From assembly GCF_033954455.1 (NCBI RefSeq), contig NZ_CP121473.1, forward strand, positions 1,116,001 through 1,180,000: DNA of 64,000 nucleotides, given 5' to 3'. Made by a program: the position numbers and the translations under genes. The DNA comes from Thiorhodovibrio litoralis. GTDB taxonomy: Bacteria; Pseudomonadota; Gammaproteobacteria; Chromatiales; Chromatiaceae. The notes under the pieces are model-generated. The model had not been told where the DNA came from, did not search any database, and worked only from the letters and a program-made list of their open reading frames with translations. Positions 15,975 through 26,600 of the stretch are shown piece after piece (the first letter of the stretch is position 1; each line of letters starts with the position of its first letter).

Positions 15975-18392
15975 TTACATCCAGTTGCCTACCAGGATAA
16001 ACGCAGCCCAGTCGCTAGGGCTGGAGTGCTTGGCGCTCTTGATCATGGCTTGCTGTGCTTGCCGAAGCGCGCTGGCTTTGCTGAGTTTGCCGTCAGCGAG
16101 AGCCTCATAGAAGCGCGCCATCAGCTGCTGGGTTGCCGAATCGCCAACTGGCCACAGGGAGCCGAGCGCGCTGCGCGCGCCCGATTGCAGTGCGACACCG
16201 CTGAGTCCCAGCGGGGTGCGGTCATCGCCCTCGGCGGTTTGGCAGGCACTCAGCACTAGGAGTTCGATCGGATTGCTGTCAAGCTCGCGGGGCTTCAGGG
16301 CGGCGGCCAGGCGGCCCATGTCGAGCTTGTGATCATAGGTGACGATAAAATTCTCTTCCGGCGGACCCTGGAACAGGCCGTGAGAGGCGATGTGAACAAT
16401 GCGATAGGGATGCTGCTCGACTTCATCGACAAAGTGGTCCAGCAAAAAGTCCTGATTGCGCAGGACTTGCGAGGCAGTTTGCGCGGACAGGGTATCGATT
16501 TCGGCTTCGACACCGGGCAGGGACAGGGCATCGATCTTCTCCTTGCGCGCGGCGCGCGTGGTGCGCGCCAGGTTGTTGCCGTCCTCGCCGCGGCCCTGCA
16601 CCGGCACCGAGACCCCGCGCGAGCCGCCGTCGGTACCGCGCGCGAGGGCGCGGCGATGCTGCTGTACCATAGCTCCCACCCACCATTCGGGCAGTTCGTC
16701 GACGACCGGGCCGGGCTGGCTAACACCCGCGATCAGGGTCTTGGGGCGTGCCCGACTGAAGGTTTTGGGCGCCAGAAGTTGCAGGCCGGGCGTGGTCGCG
16801 ACCGCATAGTCCTCAATCAAATAGCCGGTCGGGCTGCGTAGCACCGCCACCGGCACAGTGCGCAGCGCGCCATCGGGCACGAACACCAGGGTGTCGATCT
16901 TGCGCTCGCGCAGAGTCGGTGCGACAGGCGCGATCAGCCAGTCATACAGTTCCCGCGCTTCCGGCTCAACGGGCTGATCGTAGCGCAGCTTCACCGCCAG
17001 GATTTGAGCCGCCAGTTCGACGCGATCCCGGGCCACCGGCAGGGTCTGCTGCACCATCTGGCCGCCGGCGCTCAGAATCAGCTCCAGACGTTCAGGAAAG
17101 AGCACCGGGTAGAGCACGGCGGTGCGGCGGTCGACCGCGTCGATCTTTTGTCGCAGCGGCTGAATGCAGGCATCGCGGAAATAATCCCGCAATTCGTCAA
17201 CCTTGAGTTGCTCCAGGTTGTCCCGGGCCTCGCGCAGCAGTTGCTGTTTGGTGCCCGCGTTGGCGGTTGCAGCGGCTTCCTGCAGCAGGAGGTCGGACAG
17301 CCCCAGGTAGAGCGGCTCCAGAGTTTCGCGGAAGGAGGAACGGCCTTCGGCGTATTCGACCGGAATTTCGCCGCGAATCTTCTCTAGATGACCCACTGCG
17401 CGGCGGTAAGCGGCCAGTGCGTGGCGGCGGTCCCCGGCAGCCTCGAAGCTGCGCGCGAGCTGCCATTCCCATTGGTAGCGCAGGTCGTAGGCATCGATGG
17501 GTGCCAGCTGCAACGCCTGCAAAAGGAGATCGCGCGCCTGGCGGGAGCCATCACCGGCCAGCTTGGCGGACTGTCCGAGTGCCTCGGCGCCCTCGCGCGG
17601 CAAACCGGCTCGTTGTGCCTGTTCGGCGGCGGCGGTCAGGCTCTTGCGCGCCAGGGCTTGGCCCTTGCCGCCTTGTTGGGCCAGGTAGGCGATGCGCAAC
17701 AGCAGTCGCACGCTCTCGCGACCGGCAGGCAGCGCGCTGGTCTCCTGGTAGGCTGCGTTCAGTTCGCGCTGTTTGGCGCCTTGGGCGCCAGCCAACGCGG
17801 CCAGATTAACCCGCGCGCTGGCGACCAGACCCGTATCTCCGGCACGCTTGGCGGCTGCAAGCGCCGCGCGATAGTCGCCGGCGGCGGCCTGATGCTGCCC
17901 CTGGGCCAGCTTCAGGTTGCCGAGCGCATTGGCGCTGGCGGCGATCAGCGTGGGCCTGTCGAGATCGCTCGCCTGTCGGGCGGCCTGGTCGAGCAGGGGG
18001 GCCGCCTCGCTGTTGCGGTTTTGGGCCAGCGCGATTTCGCCTAGGCCAAGGGTGGCGATAGCTGCTTGCAGGTCGAGGCGATGCGCCTTGGCCAACTTGA
18101 GCGCAGCCGCGTAGTCATCTCCTGCTTGGCGATAATGGGCCAGACTGCGATAGCTTTCGGCCCGCAGCAACAGCGCCCCGATGCGCTCAGCGGCCGGGGT
18201 GCCGCGCTGGTCGATTTGCGCCGACCACTGGCGGATGGCTTGGCTTTGCCGCGCATCCGGCTGTGCCATGCGCACATCGGCGCTGCTGCCGCTGTGCGGC
18301 TCGCAGCTTTTGCTGCTGGCGAGCATTGGAACGCTCGCCAGCGCGGTGAGCAAACCAGTTAGAATCAGTGGGCGAATGGCGAAATTTCTCAT
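15975..18392 (-). CDS. Secreted TPR-CHAT domain protein (caspase-like protease fold)
   Basis: An 805-aa protein with an N-terminal signal peptide (cleavage near LASS, residue 27), roughly ten helical TPR-like repeats (about 60-360), and a C-terminal CHAT domain. The CHAT catalytic pair is present: His in VHIASHGLF (about 671) and Cys in LVLSACQTAEGD (about 717), so it may be an active cysteine protease. A glycine/charge-rich loop around 560-600 precedes the His. It lies 27 bases after the TpsB gene at the 3' end of the TPS locus, which suggests work in the periplasm on exported TpsA proteins, for example processing or release. That role is inference. Confidence 0.88.
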   Translation of the reverse strand: MRNFAIRPLILTGLLTALASVPMLASSKSCEPHSGSSADVRMAQPDARQSQAIRQWSAQIDQRGTPAAERIGALLLRAESYRSLAHYRQAGDDYAAALKLAKAHRLDLQAAIATLGLGEIALAQNRNSEAAPLLDQAARQASDLDRPTLIAASANALGNLKLAQGQHQAAAGDYRAALAAAKRAGDTGLVASARVNLAALAGAQGAKQRELNAAYQETSALPAGRESVRLLLRIAYLAQQGGKGQALARKSLTAAAEQAQRAGLPREGAEALGQSAKLAGDGSRQARDLLLQALQLAPIDAYDLRYQWEWQLARSFEAAGDRRHALAAYRRAVGHLEKIRGEIPVEYAEGRSSFRETLEPLYLGLSDLLLQEAAATANAGTKQQLLREARDNLEQLKVDELRDYFRDACIQPLRQKIDAVDRRTAVLYPVLFPERLELILSAGGQMVQQTLPVARDRVELAAQILAVKLRYDQPVEPEARELYDWLIAPVAPTLRERKIDTLVFVPDGALRTVPVAVLRSPTGYLIEDYAVATTPGLQLLAPKTFSRARPKTLIAGVSQPGPVVDELPEWWVGAMVQQHRRALARGTDGGSRGVSVPVQGRGEDGNNLARTTRAARKEKIDALSLPGVEAEIDTLSAQTASQVLRNQDFLLDHFVDEVEQHPYRIVHIASHGLFQGPPEENFIVTYDHKLDMGRLAAALKPRELDSNPIELLVLSACQTAEGDDRTPLGLSGVALQSGARSALGSLWPVGDSATQQLMARFYEALADGKLSKASALRQAQQAMIKSAKHSSPSDWAAFILVGNWM

Positions 18393-18419
18393 AATCAGAC
18401 TCTTTGATGATCAGCGCCG

Positions 18420-20090
18420 TTAGAAATCGGCTTGCAACAAAAAGTTGAAGCCGCGGTCTTGCAGGTCATCTTCGTTGGCCTCAATGATGTCTTCGAGCGC
18501 ATGGCCGTAATAGAACTCGGCGCTCAGGCGATCACTAAGCGTCCACAGCAGACCGAAACCGACCGAGGCGATGGTCTGGCGCAGACGGAAGCGCGCGTGA
18601 TCCCATGCGCTGCCGACATCAGAGAAAACGGCCAGTTGCAGAACTTGCTCGGTCTGCGCGAAGCCAAGCCCTTGCCACAGCGGGTAACGCACTTCCACCG
18701 TCGCGGCATAGCCCTGATCGCCCACCAAAGTGTTCTCGCGATAACCCCTCACAGTGTACAGGCCGCCGACCGAAAAGCGCTCAAGTGGCAGCAGGATGTC
18801 GCCGGAAAGCTGCGCCGCGCCGCGCAGGATCAGTTCTGCGCCGTTGTCGGCCAGGCGGCGCACATACTGGGCCTGTCCGAGCCAACTGAAGAAGTTGCTA
18901 TCGGGCCAGTCGTTGTCGTGTATGGTCGCGTCCAGGGTATCGACACCCAGGCTGAACTGCGAGAACAGTGCAAATGCTTGGCGATCGGAGCTGCGGGCGA
19001 AATTGGTGAACAGGCGCGCGGCACTGACGCGGCTCTCACCCGAGACTGAGCCGGGTGAGAAGTCGAAAGGCTCTCCAAGTAGTGTGGTCTTGTTTTCCGC
19101 CCAGCTCAGCATCAGCCCAAGCTCCAGGCTGCTTTGCAGATTAAGCCACAGCGGGTGGGACAGCGCGATCTCGGCGCGCTGGGTTTCGCTCTTGATATCC
19201 AGTTCCCGCAATGTTTCTTCGATCAGAGGTGCGTCGCTGCGCTCATAGCCGATGGAGAAGCGGGTGCCGCGTGCGTTGAGCGGAATCGACCAATCGATAG
19301 CCCCTTCACGGCCTTGGCCCTCGTAGCTCTGGCCGATGTAAAGATCGAGCGCATCGCCCCAACCGCTCAGGTTGCGTAGAGTGCCGCCGACATAGGCGCG
19401 CGCGCCACCGGAGCTCGGCGGGCGGGCATTGTCGGTGCGCAAATACAGATCCCAGGGACGCGCCGGGGTGACAGCCAGATCCAGCTCTGCCACACCGGGT
19501 CCGTCGCCGGGTTGCAGCCCCCCCTGAATTTGCTCAATCAGCGGGTCCTGCAATAGCAACTGAAAGCGGTCTTGCAGCTCGAAGCGGTTGAAGGTCGCCT
19601 GCGGATCGGGATGAATTCGACGGCTGATATAGGCGGGATTCAAACGCCCTTGTCCGGTCACGCGCACCTCGGTGAGGGTGCCGGCGATGACCTGAAACCG
19701 CAGCAGACCGTCGCGCAAGTCTTGATTGGGCACCAGCACCACGCCGCTGTTCAGATAGCCCTGATCGACATAGTGCTTGGTCAGCCGGTAGCGCAGCTCC
19801 TCGACATCGGCCAGGGTCGTCCATTGGCCCAGGAAGGGCTCGATCAGCGCATCGAGGCCGGCTTCCGGCAGCGGGTTGCCGCCGTCGAATTGGATGGCAT
19901 TGAGGACGAAACCGGGTTCGCGGGGGTCGGGAGCGGCTGGCTTGGCTGTGGCGGGTGAGTTGTCTGGCGACGCTGCCGCGTCGTCCGCAGGGGCCGAGCC
20001 GGGATTCCCGGCCGCGATGGCCAGCGCCGGTAGCAGCGCCATGGCGGCCCCGGAGAGTCGGCCAAGGGGGCTCGAAACAGAGATGAACAT
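18420..20090 (-). CDS. Two-partner secretion outer-membrane transporter (ShlB/FhaC family)
   Basis: A 556-aa TpsB protein of the Omp85 superfamily that threads TpsA proteins across the outer membrane. After the signal peptide and a Pro/Ala linker come two POTRA-like domains (one starting at FVLNAIQFDGGN, the next near EVRVTGQGRLNPAYISRRI). A 16-strand-type barrel follows, with the signature VRGYREN in the L6 loop (about residue 435) and a C-terminal beta-signal ending in QADF. The ATG at 20090 was chosen for its GAGGAG ribosome site; a TTG at 20108 overlapping the tpsA stop is possible. It is the only transporter for four cargo genes here. Confidence 0.93.
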   Translation of the reverse strand: MFISVSSPLGRLSGAAMALLPALAIAAGNPGSAPADDAAASPDNSPATAKPAAPDPREPGFVLNAIQFDGGNPLPEAGLDALIEPFLGQWTTLADVEELRYRLTKHYVDQGYLNSGVVLVPNQDLRDGLLRFQVIAGTLTEVRVTGQGRLNPAYISRRIHPDPQATFNRFELQDRFQLLLQDPLIEQIQGGLQPGDGPGVAELDLAVTPARPWDLYLRTDNARPPSSGGARAYVGGTLRNLSGWGDALDLYIGQSYEGQGREGAIDWSIPLNARGTRFSIGYERSDAPLIEETLRELDIKSETQRAEIALSHPLWLNLQSSLELGLMLSWAENKTTLLGEPFDFSPGSVSGESRVSAARLFTNFARSSDRQAFALFSQFSLGVDTLDATIHDNDWPDSNFFSWLGQAQYVRRLADNGAELILRGAAQLSGDILLPLERFSVGGLYTVRGYRENTLVGDQGYAATVEVRYPLWQGLGFAQTEQVLQLAVFSDVGSAWDHARFRLRQTIASVGFGLLWTLSDRLSAEFYYGHALEDIIEANEDDLQDRGFNFLLQADF

Positions 20091-20104
20091 GGAATTTTCG
20101 CTCC

Positions 20105-23100
20105 TCAATCTTCCAGCAGCAACAGCCGCTTAAGCCGCTCACTGTCGACAGGCGTGGCCAACGGCGCCTCCGGCCCCGGGGGGAGGCCGCCGGTACCCAG
20201 TGCCACCAGCGCGCTGGCCTCTTCGATACTCCCAATCTGGCACTGGTCGCTCAGGAGCGCATTCCTATCCTCAAAGGGCGTGCGCAGCGGCACCAGGGTG
20301 GCGGTGATGTCGAAATCAGGCGTGGCCATTGCGATATCGCCCTGCACCCCCATAGGCGCGGCGGCCTGGATGACATTCTGACCGCTGCCGGGAATGAAGA
20401 CCTGACGCTCATTGCCGCCGATCTCGATCTGGTCGTAACTGGCGATCAGTGCCTGAGCGCCGATGCGGATGTCCCCGCCGCTAGCATCGGCTGCGGCGGT
20501 GTTGGCCTGAATGAAGCCGCCGTCGAGGATGAGTTGTTTGGGTGCCAGGTCAATATCGCCACCGTTGCCGAGCAGTCCCTCAGCCGAGGTGGTGATCTGG
20601 CTGTCTTTGAGCCATAGGAAGCCGCCTGCGATCAGGATTGGTCCGGCATCGGCGGCTAGGGACTCTGTGGAGATGCGGCTGTCGTTGGCAAGCTGCATCG
20701 TGTCGGCATCAATGGCCATGGTGGCGGCGGGCATCTGCCCCGTGCTTGTGGCGCTGATCTCGCTGTCGTTCAGCTCCAAATGGCCCGCGTTAACCTGAAT
20801 CCGGCGAGTCTCGGATGCGGATACGTCAAGCATCAAGGGAGCGGACGCCGATGGATTGCGCGATTCGATTGAAATGAGCGACCCCTCGCGCAGGCTCAAG
20901 TTCAGGGCGTTGACCGCGACATTACCAACTTGGCCGGTGGCTTCTCTTGTGGCCTCACTAAAAAACCCGCCGTTGGACATCATGATACCCTCGGCGGATA
21001 CGTTGACGGATCCGGCGTTGCCTTCGGCGAAGGTGCTGCTGAAAATTACCGCGCCATTCAGCACCTCGAGAAGATCGGCGACCACCAGCTTGACGCTGCC
21101 GGCATCGCCGCTGGAGTCTGGCTGGGCCGAGCTGGAGAGACCGGTGAATAGCTCCAGCCCGCCGCCGTCCAGGCGCGCGGCGCCGGCAGCGATGTCCAGA
21201 CTCCCGGCGTTGCCTCCGGCGAAGGTACCGCTGGAAATTTCCGCGCCATTCAGCACCTCGAGAAGATCGGCGACCACCAGCTTGACGCTGCCGGCATCGC
21301 CGCTGGAGTCGGGCTGGGCCGAGCTGGTGAGACCGGTGAATAGCTCCAGCCCGCCGCCGTCCAGGCGCGCGGCGCCGGCAGCGATGTCCAGACTCCCGGC
21401 GTTGCCTTCGGCGAAGGTACTGCTGGAAATTTGCGCGCCATTCAGCACCTCGAGAAGATCGGCGATCACCAGCTTGACGCTGCCGGCATCGCCGCTGGAG
21501 TTGCGATTGGCACCGCTGGCGAGAACGGTGAATTGGCCCTCCAGCCCGCCGCCGTCCAGGCGCGCGGCGCCGGCGGCGATGTCCAGACTCCCGGCGTTGC
21601 CTTCGGCGAAGGTACCGCTGAAAATTACCGCGCCATTCAGCACCTCGAGAAGATCTGCCACCACCAGCTTGACGCTGCCGGCATCGCCGCTGGAGCCGGG
21701 CTGGGCCGAGCTGGCGAGACCGGTGGATAGCCCCAGCCCGCCGCCGTCCAGGCACGCGGCGCCGGCAGCGATGTCCAGACTCCCGGCGTTGCCTTCGGCG
21801 AAGGTACTGCTGGAAATTTGCGCGCCATTCAGCACCTCGAGAAGATCGGCCACCACCAGCTTGACGCTGCCCGCATCGCCGCTGGAGTCGGACTCGGCGG
21901 AGCTAGTGAGACCGGTGAATAGGTCCAGCCCACCGTCGTCCAGGCGCGCGGCGCCGGCGGCGATGTCCAGACCCCCGGCGTTGCCTTCGGCGAAGGTACT
22001 GCTGGAAATTTCCGCGCCCTTCAGCACCTCGAGAAGATCGGCGACCACCAGCTTGACGCTGCCGGCATCGCCGCTGGAGTCGGGCTGGGCCGAGCTGGTG
22101 AGACCGGTGAATAGCTCCAGCCCGCCGCCGTCCAGGCGCGCGGCGCCGGCAGCGATGTCCAGACTCCCGGCGTTGCCTTCGGCGAAGGTATCGCTGGAAA
22201 TTTTCGCGCCATTCAGCACCTCGAGAAGATCTGCCACCACCAGCTTGACGCTGCCGGCATCGCCGCTGGAGTCGGGCTGGGCCGAGCTGAGGAGACCGGT
22301 GAATTGGCCCTCCAGTCCGCCGTCGTCCAGGCGCGCGGCGCCGGCGGCGATGTCCAGACCCCCGGCGTTGCCTTCGGCGAAGGTACTGCTGGAAATTACC
22401 GCGCCGTTCAGCACCTCGAGAAGATCGGCCACCACCAGCTTGACGCTGCCGGCATCGCCTTCGGCATAGGCGTCGCTTGCAATCTGAGCGCCATTGTCCA
22501 GATACATTTGGCCGGCCCGCACCCATACCTGACCACCCCGTCCGGCGGCGGTGTCGGTATACAACCAGCTTCCAAGAATCTCAAAGGCGCCGCCGAAATT
22601 TGCGCTGATCCCGCCCGTGGCATCCCTCTCCCCCTGGTTCTCTGCGATCAGTAGCGCGTTGGTCAAAGACGCCTGACCCGCTTTCAATACAATCAGCCCG
22701 CCGCCGTCGCCGCTGGTATCGAGATCGGCATCGGCGATCGCGAGCTGGCCCAGATGGGGAAGGCCTGGAGCCAGGCTCGGATCGGCAGGGGGCGCCGGTG
22801 GGTCGATCAGCACGGCGGTCGCGGTCGCGCCCAAGGCTTCGAGCCGCAGGGTGCCGCCGGGAGCGGCCAAGCTGGCCAGCTGTTCCCCGCTGCCCTGGAT
22901 GCCGATGTCGCCGGCGCTCAGGCTCAATGTTTCGCTAGGCTGGACCTGAAGCTGACTGCCGTTGAGGTGAAGATTGGCCGCCGGTTGCTGGCCCAAGAAT
23001 CCGAATGCCTCGGGCGCTGCCATGGTCAGCGTGCTGGCACCGGGCTCGCTGGCGGAGAAGCGGCTGCCGTCCTGGAAGCGCAATTCATCGGCGGTGCTAA

Positions 23101-23503
23101 CGTGCAGCGAGGCCGGCACATCGACAGTCGCGTTTGGTCCCATCACCACACCCGAGGGGTTGATCAGAAATACATCGGCCTGGCCGACCTCGGAGCGAAG
23201 GGCACCGTCGATGTTGGAGGCTTGACCGCCAGTAACCCGACCGATGACGTTCTGGATGTTGTCCGGACCGGTAAAGGTCGCGCTTTGGTCGGTCGGAATG
23301 TTGAACTGCTGAAAGCTGTGAAAGAGGTTGTTGCCATGCGTCTTGCCGAGTTCGGCGCCGATCTGCATGTCCGGGCCCTTGAGGTCTAGCCGGGGGCCCA
23401 TCGAGCCATCGGTGGCGATGTCGGCGCGCGCGAGAGCGGTGGTGATGCTCAGGAACAAGACGGTTAGGCACGCGGGGCGCAATTGGCGAAGGAAGGAGGC
23501 CAT
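20105..23503 (-). CDS. TpsA exoprotein 1: filamentous-haemagglutinin-like, with eight ~64-aa repeats
   Basis: A 1132-aa secreted beta-helix protein. A signal peptide ends near LARA (residue 27). The TPS secretion domain follows, with GNNLFHSFQQFNI, IQNVIGRVTGG and the NPSGVVMGPNA motif (variant of NPNG). The middle holds seven complete and one partial copies of a 64-65-aa unit beginning GDAGSVKLVVADLLEVLNGA. The C-terminal block (GGFIQANTAAADASGGDI to the end) has a single conserved Cys (SDQCQIG) and a GTGGLPPGP tail, as in cyanobacterial-type TpsA proteins. The stop abuts the TpsB gene. N- and C-terminal DNA blocks are base-identical to the next gene. Probably an adhesin or surface fibre. 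Confidence 0.92.
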   Translation of the reverse strand: MASFLRQLRPACLTVLFLSITTALARADIATDGSMGPRLDLKGPDMQIGAELGKTHGNNLFHSFQQFNIPTDQSATFTGPDNIQNVIGRVTGGQASNIDGALRSEVGQADVFLINPSGVVMGPNATVDVPASLHVSTADELRFQDGSRFSASEPGASTLTMAAPEAFGFLGQQPAANLHLNGSQLQVQPSETLSLSAGDIGIQGSGEQLASLAAPGGTLRLEALGATATAVLIDPPAPPADPSLAPGLPHLGQLAIADADLDTSGDGGGLIVLKAGQASLTNALLIAENQGERDATGGISANFGGAFEILGSWLYTDTAAGRGGQVWVRAGQMYLDNGAQIASDAYAEGDAGSVKLVVADLLEVLNGAVISSSTFAEGNAGGLDIAAGAARLDDGGLEGQFTGLLSSAQPDSSGDAGSVKLVVADLLEVLNGAKISSDTFAEGNAGSLDIAAGAARLDGGGLELFTGLTSSAQPDSSGDAGSVKLVVADLLEVLKGAEISSSTFAEGNAGGLDIAAGAARLDDGGLDLFTGLTSSAESDSSGDAGSVKLVVADLLEVLNGAQISSSTFAEGNAGSLDIAAGAACLDGGGLGLSTGLASSAQPGSSGDAGSVKLVVADLLEVLNGAVIFSGTFAEGNAGSLDIAAGAARLDGGGLEGQFTVLASGANRNSSGDAGSVKLVIADLLEVLNGAQISSSTFAEGNAGSLDIAAGAARLDGGGLELFTGLTSSAQPDSSGDAGSVKLVVADLLEVLNGAEISSGTFAGGNAGSLDIAAGAARLDGGGLELFTGLSSSAQPDSSGDAGSVKLVVADLLEVLNGAVIFSSTFAEGNAGSVNVSAEGIMMSNGGFFSEATREATGQVGNVAVNALNLSLREGSLISIESRNPSASAPLMLDVSASETRRIQVNAGHLELNDSEISATSTGQMPAATMAIDADTMQLANDSRISTESLAADAGPILIAGGFLWLKDSQITTSAEGLLGNGGDIDLAPKQLILDGGFIQANTAAADASGGDIRIGAQALIASYDQIEIGGNERQVFIPGSGQNVIQAAAPMGVQGDIAMATPDFDITATLVPLRTPFEDRNALLSDQCQIGSIEEASALVALGTGGLPPGPEAPLATPVDSERLKRLLLLED
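20990..22468 (-). repeat. Tandem 192/195-bp coding repeats in TpsA 1
   Basis: Seven full units plus one partial, each encoding 64-65 residues: GDAGSVKLVVADLLEVLNGA, a variable XISSSTFAEGNAG, LDIAAGAARLDGGGLE and a variable tail. Units differ mostly at the residue after NGA and in the tail (ELFTGLTSSAQPDSS and others). Near-identity at the DNA level implies recent expansion or homogenisation. Confidence 0.92.
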
Positions 23504-23683
23504 AGCGGCAAATCCTAGTTGGGGTCAATGTTGTATTCAAAATATATTCGATTTGCCTTGATGCAGTATGTATGAAGGCAGCGTCTTGGCCGTTTTCAAA
23601 GAGTTTCCGATGCCTGAGACCATCTCTGGTACCCGTGAGTTTGAAGGCGTGTATGCTTTGCCCATGGCTCGAACTTGATCACA

Positions 23684-26600
23684 TTAATCGCCAGTTCCGA
23701 GCAGGCGATTCAGCCTTTCCTTATCTATCGCCACGCCTGCAGGATCTCCAGCACCGGCGGGCACTCCGCCTGAACCCAGCGCCACCAGCGTGCTGGCATT
23801 GCGGATATCCGCAACTTGGCACAGGTTGCTCAAGATGGTATCCGGATTCCCAAAGGGCGTGCGCAGCGGCACCAGTGTGGCGGTGATGTCCAGTTCCGGG
23901 GTGGCGAGTGTAATGGCGCCCTGTACCCCCATGGGCGCGGCGGCCTGGATGACATTCTGACCGCTGCCGGGAATGAAGACCTGACGCTCATTGCCGCCGA
24001 TCTCGATCTGGTCGTAACTGGCGATCAGTGCCTGAGCGCCGATGCGGATGTCCCCGCCGCTAGCATCGGCTGCGGCGGTGTTGGCCTGAATGAAGCCGCC
24101 GTCGAGGATGAGTTGTTTGGGTGCCAGGTCAATATCGCCGCCGTCGCCGAGCAGTCCCTCGGCTGAAGTGGTGATCTGGCTGTCTTTCAGCCATAGGTAG
24201 CCGCCGGCGATCTGGATTGGTCCGGCGTCGGCCAGTTGCGACTCGGTCGTGACCCGGCTGTTGTTCGTCAATTGGGCGGTATTGGCGGAGAGAGTGATAG
24301 TGGCTGCTGGGAGATTATTCGTGCTTTGGGCATCGATTAGGCTGTCGTTCATCATCAGATGGCTGGTCTTGAGGTGTAGTTCTTGACCGCCTGTTGGTTT
24401 TGGATCGCCATATAAAGCACTCTGGAGCGAGGCGATTGTAAGGCGGGCATTGCCGGACAGATGAATGGAGTCGGAGTCAATGAATAGACTGCCGGTCAAG
24501 CCGCTCGCTTCTGGAGCAGCAATATTGCCAATCACTGCTTCATGTACCTCGATCTCCCGGCTCCGAATTCGAGTTTCCCCGGCATCTCCATCTCCGAAGG
24601 TGCTGGCTGATATCTGGGCATTGTTGCGCAGGTTAAGAGATTCCGATATCCACACGCTGATATTTCCACCGTCACCAGTCGAGCCAAAATCGGCCTGGCT
24701 GTTGATGCCTGTTGATTGATCTGTGAGCATTCGCCCATCAATATCTGCGCTGGTGGCAGATATGTCGATATTTCCCGCTTTTCCACTATCGAACGTATTG
24801 GTCGAAATCTGAGCACCATTGGCAATGACGAGTTGACCATCTATCTGAATCGCTAAATCACCAGCATTGCCGCTCGAGCCGACATTTGCGACACTTCCGA
24901 TGCCGGTTGATTGGCCGGATAATGCTCCGTCGTCCAGTATGAGATTGCCGGCATGGATTCGAATATCGCCGGCATTACCGATGGAATAGGTGCTGTTAGA
25001 GATCACTGCGCCGTTAAGCACCTCAAGTGCGCCAGCCACTCGCAAGTCCAAGGTGCCCGCTCTACCGGCCGAGCCGAGTTCGGCGGTACTCCCGATACCG
25101 GTCGAGAACCCAGAAATTCCGCCATTGTCGAGCCGCATGGAGCCGGTGCGGATTGCGATTTGACCGGCATCGCCCTCCGAGAAGGTGGCCGTGGAGATTT
25201 TTCCGCCATTGAGCACTTCGAGCGATCTTGCCACTTGCAGCTGAATGGTGCCCGCGGCGCCCAGGGATCCCGCCTCCGCTTGGCTGACCACTTCGGTTCG
25301 ATCTTCACTGCCAGCGCGGTCGATGCACATTGCAGATGCGTCGATTTGCACGCTGCCACCATCGCCTGCCCCGAAAGTGTTGCTGGAAATGAGCGCGCCC
25401 CGAAGCAGATCAATGTTCGCATCCGGACCGATAATTGCAATACCACCGGCGTTACCGGCCGCGAAGGTGCTGCTCGATATTTCACTATCCCCTACCATCT
25501 CGATCAGTCTTCCGACGCGGATGAAGACATTGCCAGCGTCGCCAGTGCCAGCGTTTGCCTGGCTGGCGATGCCGGTCACTCGGTCTTCGAGACCGAAACC
25601 GTTCATGGCAACAACGTCGGCCTCAAGGCGGACATCGCCCGCGTTTCCAGATCCGAAGGTACCGCTGAAGATAGACGCACCGCCGAGGATTTCGATTGTG
25701 TCGGTCACGCTGGCGACAATGCCGCCGGCTTGTCCGCTCGAGCCTGGATTGGCGATGCTCGCCAGACCGGTGAATTGGCCGGGGGCGTCCTGGCCGTTCA
25801 GATAGATCGAGTCAGCCCGAATTTGCAACGGTTGTGCATCACCTGACGCACTGGTGTCGCTCGCGATGAATGCCCCATTGCGAATGTCCAGCAACGCTCC
25901 GACTTCGATAAATACTGGACCGGACTCAGCGTACCCGAAAGTTGTGCTTTGAATGGCGCTACCGTTCGTTAGCGTTAGACCTTCAGTCGTCAGGATTTCA
26001 ACACCGCCGGCGGCGGCGATTGCATTGACCGAATCAGGGGCTGTGCTGCCGATGAAATCGCTGGTGAGAAACGCATTGTCGAGCTGCAAGTTCTTCGCGT
26101 GAATTTGAAGTCTGGTACCGATCGCCGAGCCCGCGTTATCAGCGAACACCAGGGACTCGTCGAGGCGGAGAAGGCCATTGATGGCCATGAAAATTCCGCC
26201 GTTTGCATCGGCTGTGCCTTGATGTTCGGCGATGATTAGGGCCGAGTTCAATGAAGCGTTGCCCGCGTTCAAATAAATCGAGCCACCGTCGTCGCTGCTT
26301 GTTTCGATTCTGGCCTGATTAACGTTAAGCTTGCCTGAAACCGACGTGTTGCTGTTTTTTGTTTCGAGCGATAATTCAGTATCCTGCTTGCCAACTGCAT
26401 CGATCTGAATTCGCCCCCCTTCGATATTGATTTCGGACGGTTTTCCGCCTTGAGTGCCAATCTCAATGTCGTTGCCTGACAGTGATAGCGTTGCTTGGGG
26501 GCGGAGACTTAGCGTGGCGCCGTTAATGCTGAGATTTCCCGTTGGTCCTCGGTTGAGGAAGCCGAATGCCTCGGGCGCTGCCATGGTCAGCGTGCTGGCA

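Noticed and set aside
20990-22468. Regular repeats as a possible CRISPR array
   Set aside because: The period is 192-195 bp, the whole unit is coding and conserved, and there are no short repeats with unique spacers.
20856-22469. A 537-codon open frame antisense to TpsA 1
   Set aside because: It exists because the 192-bp repeats are a multiple of three and lack stops on the other strand. The product is a low-complexity repetition and has no ribosome site.
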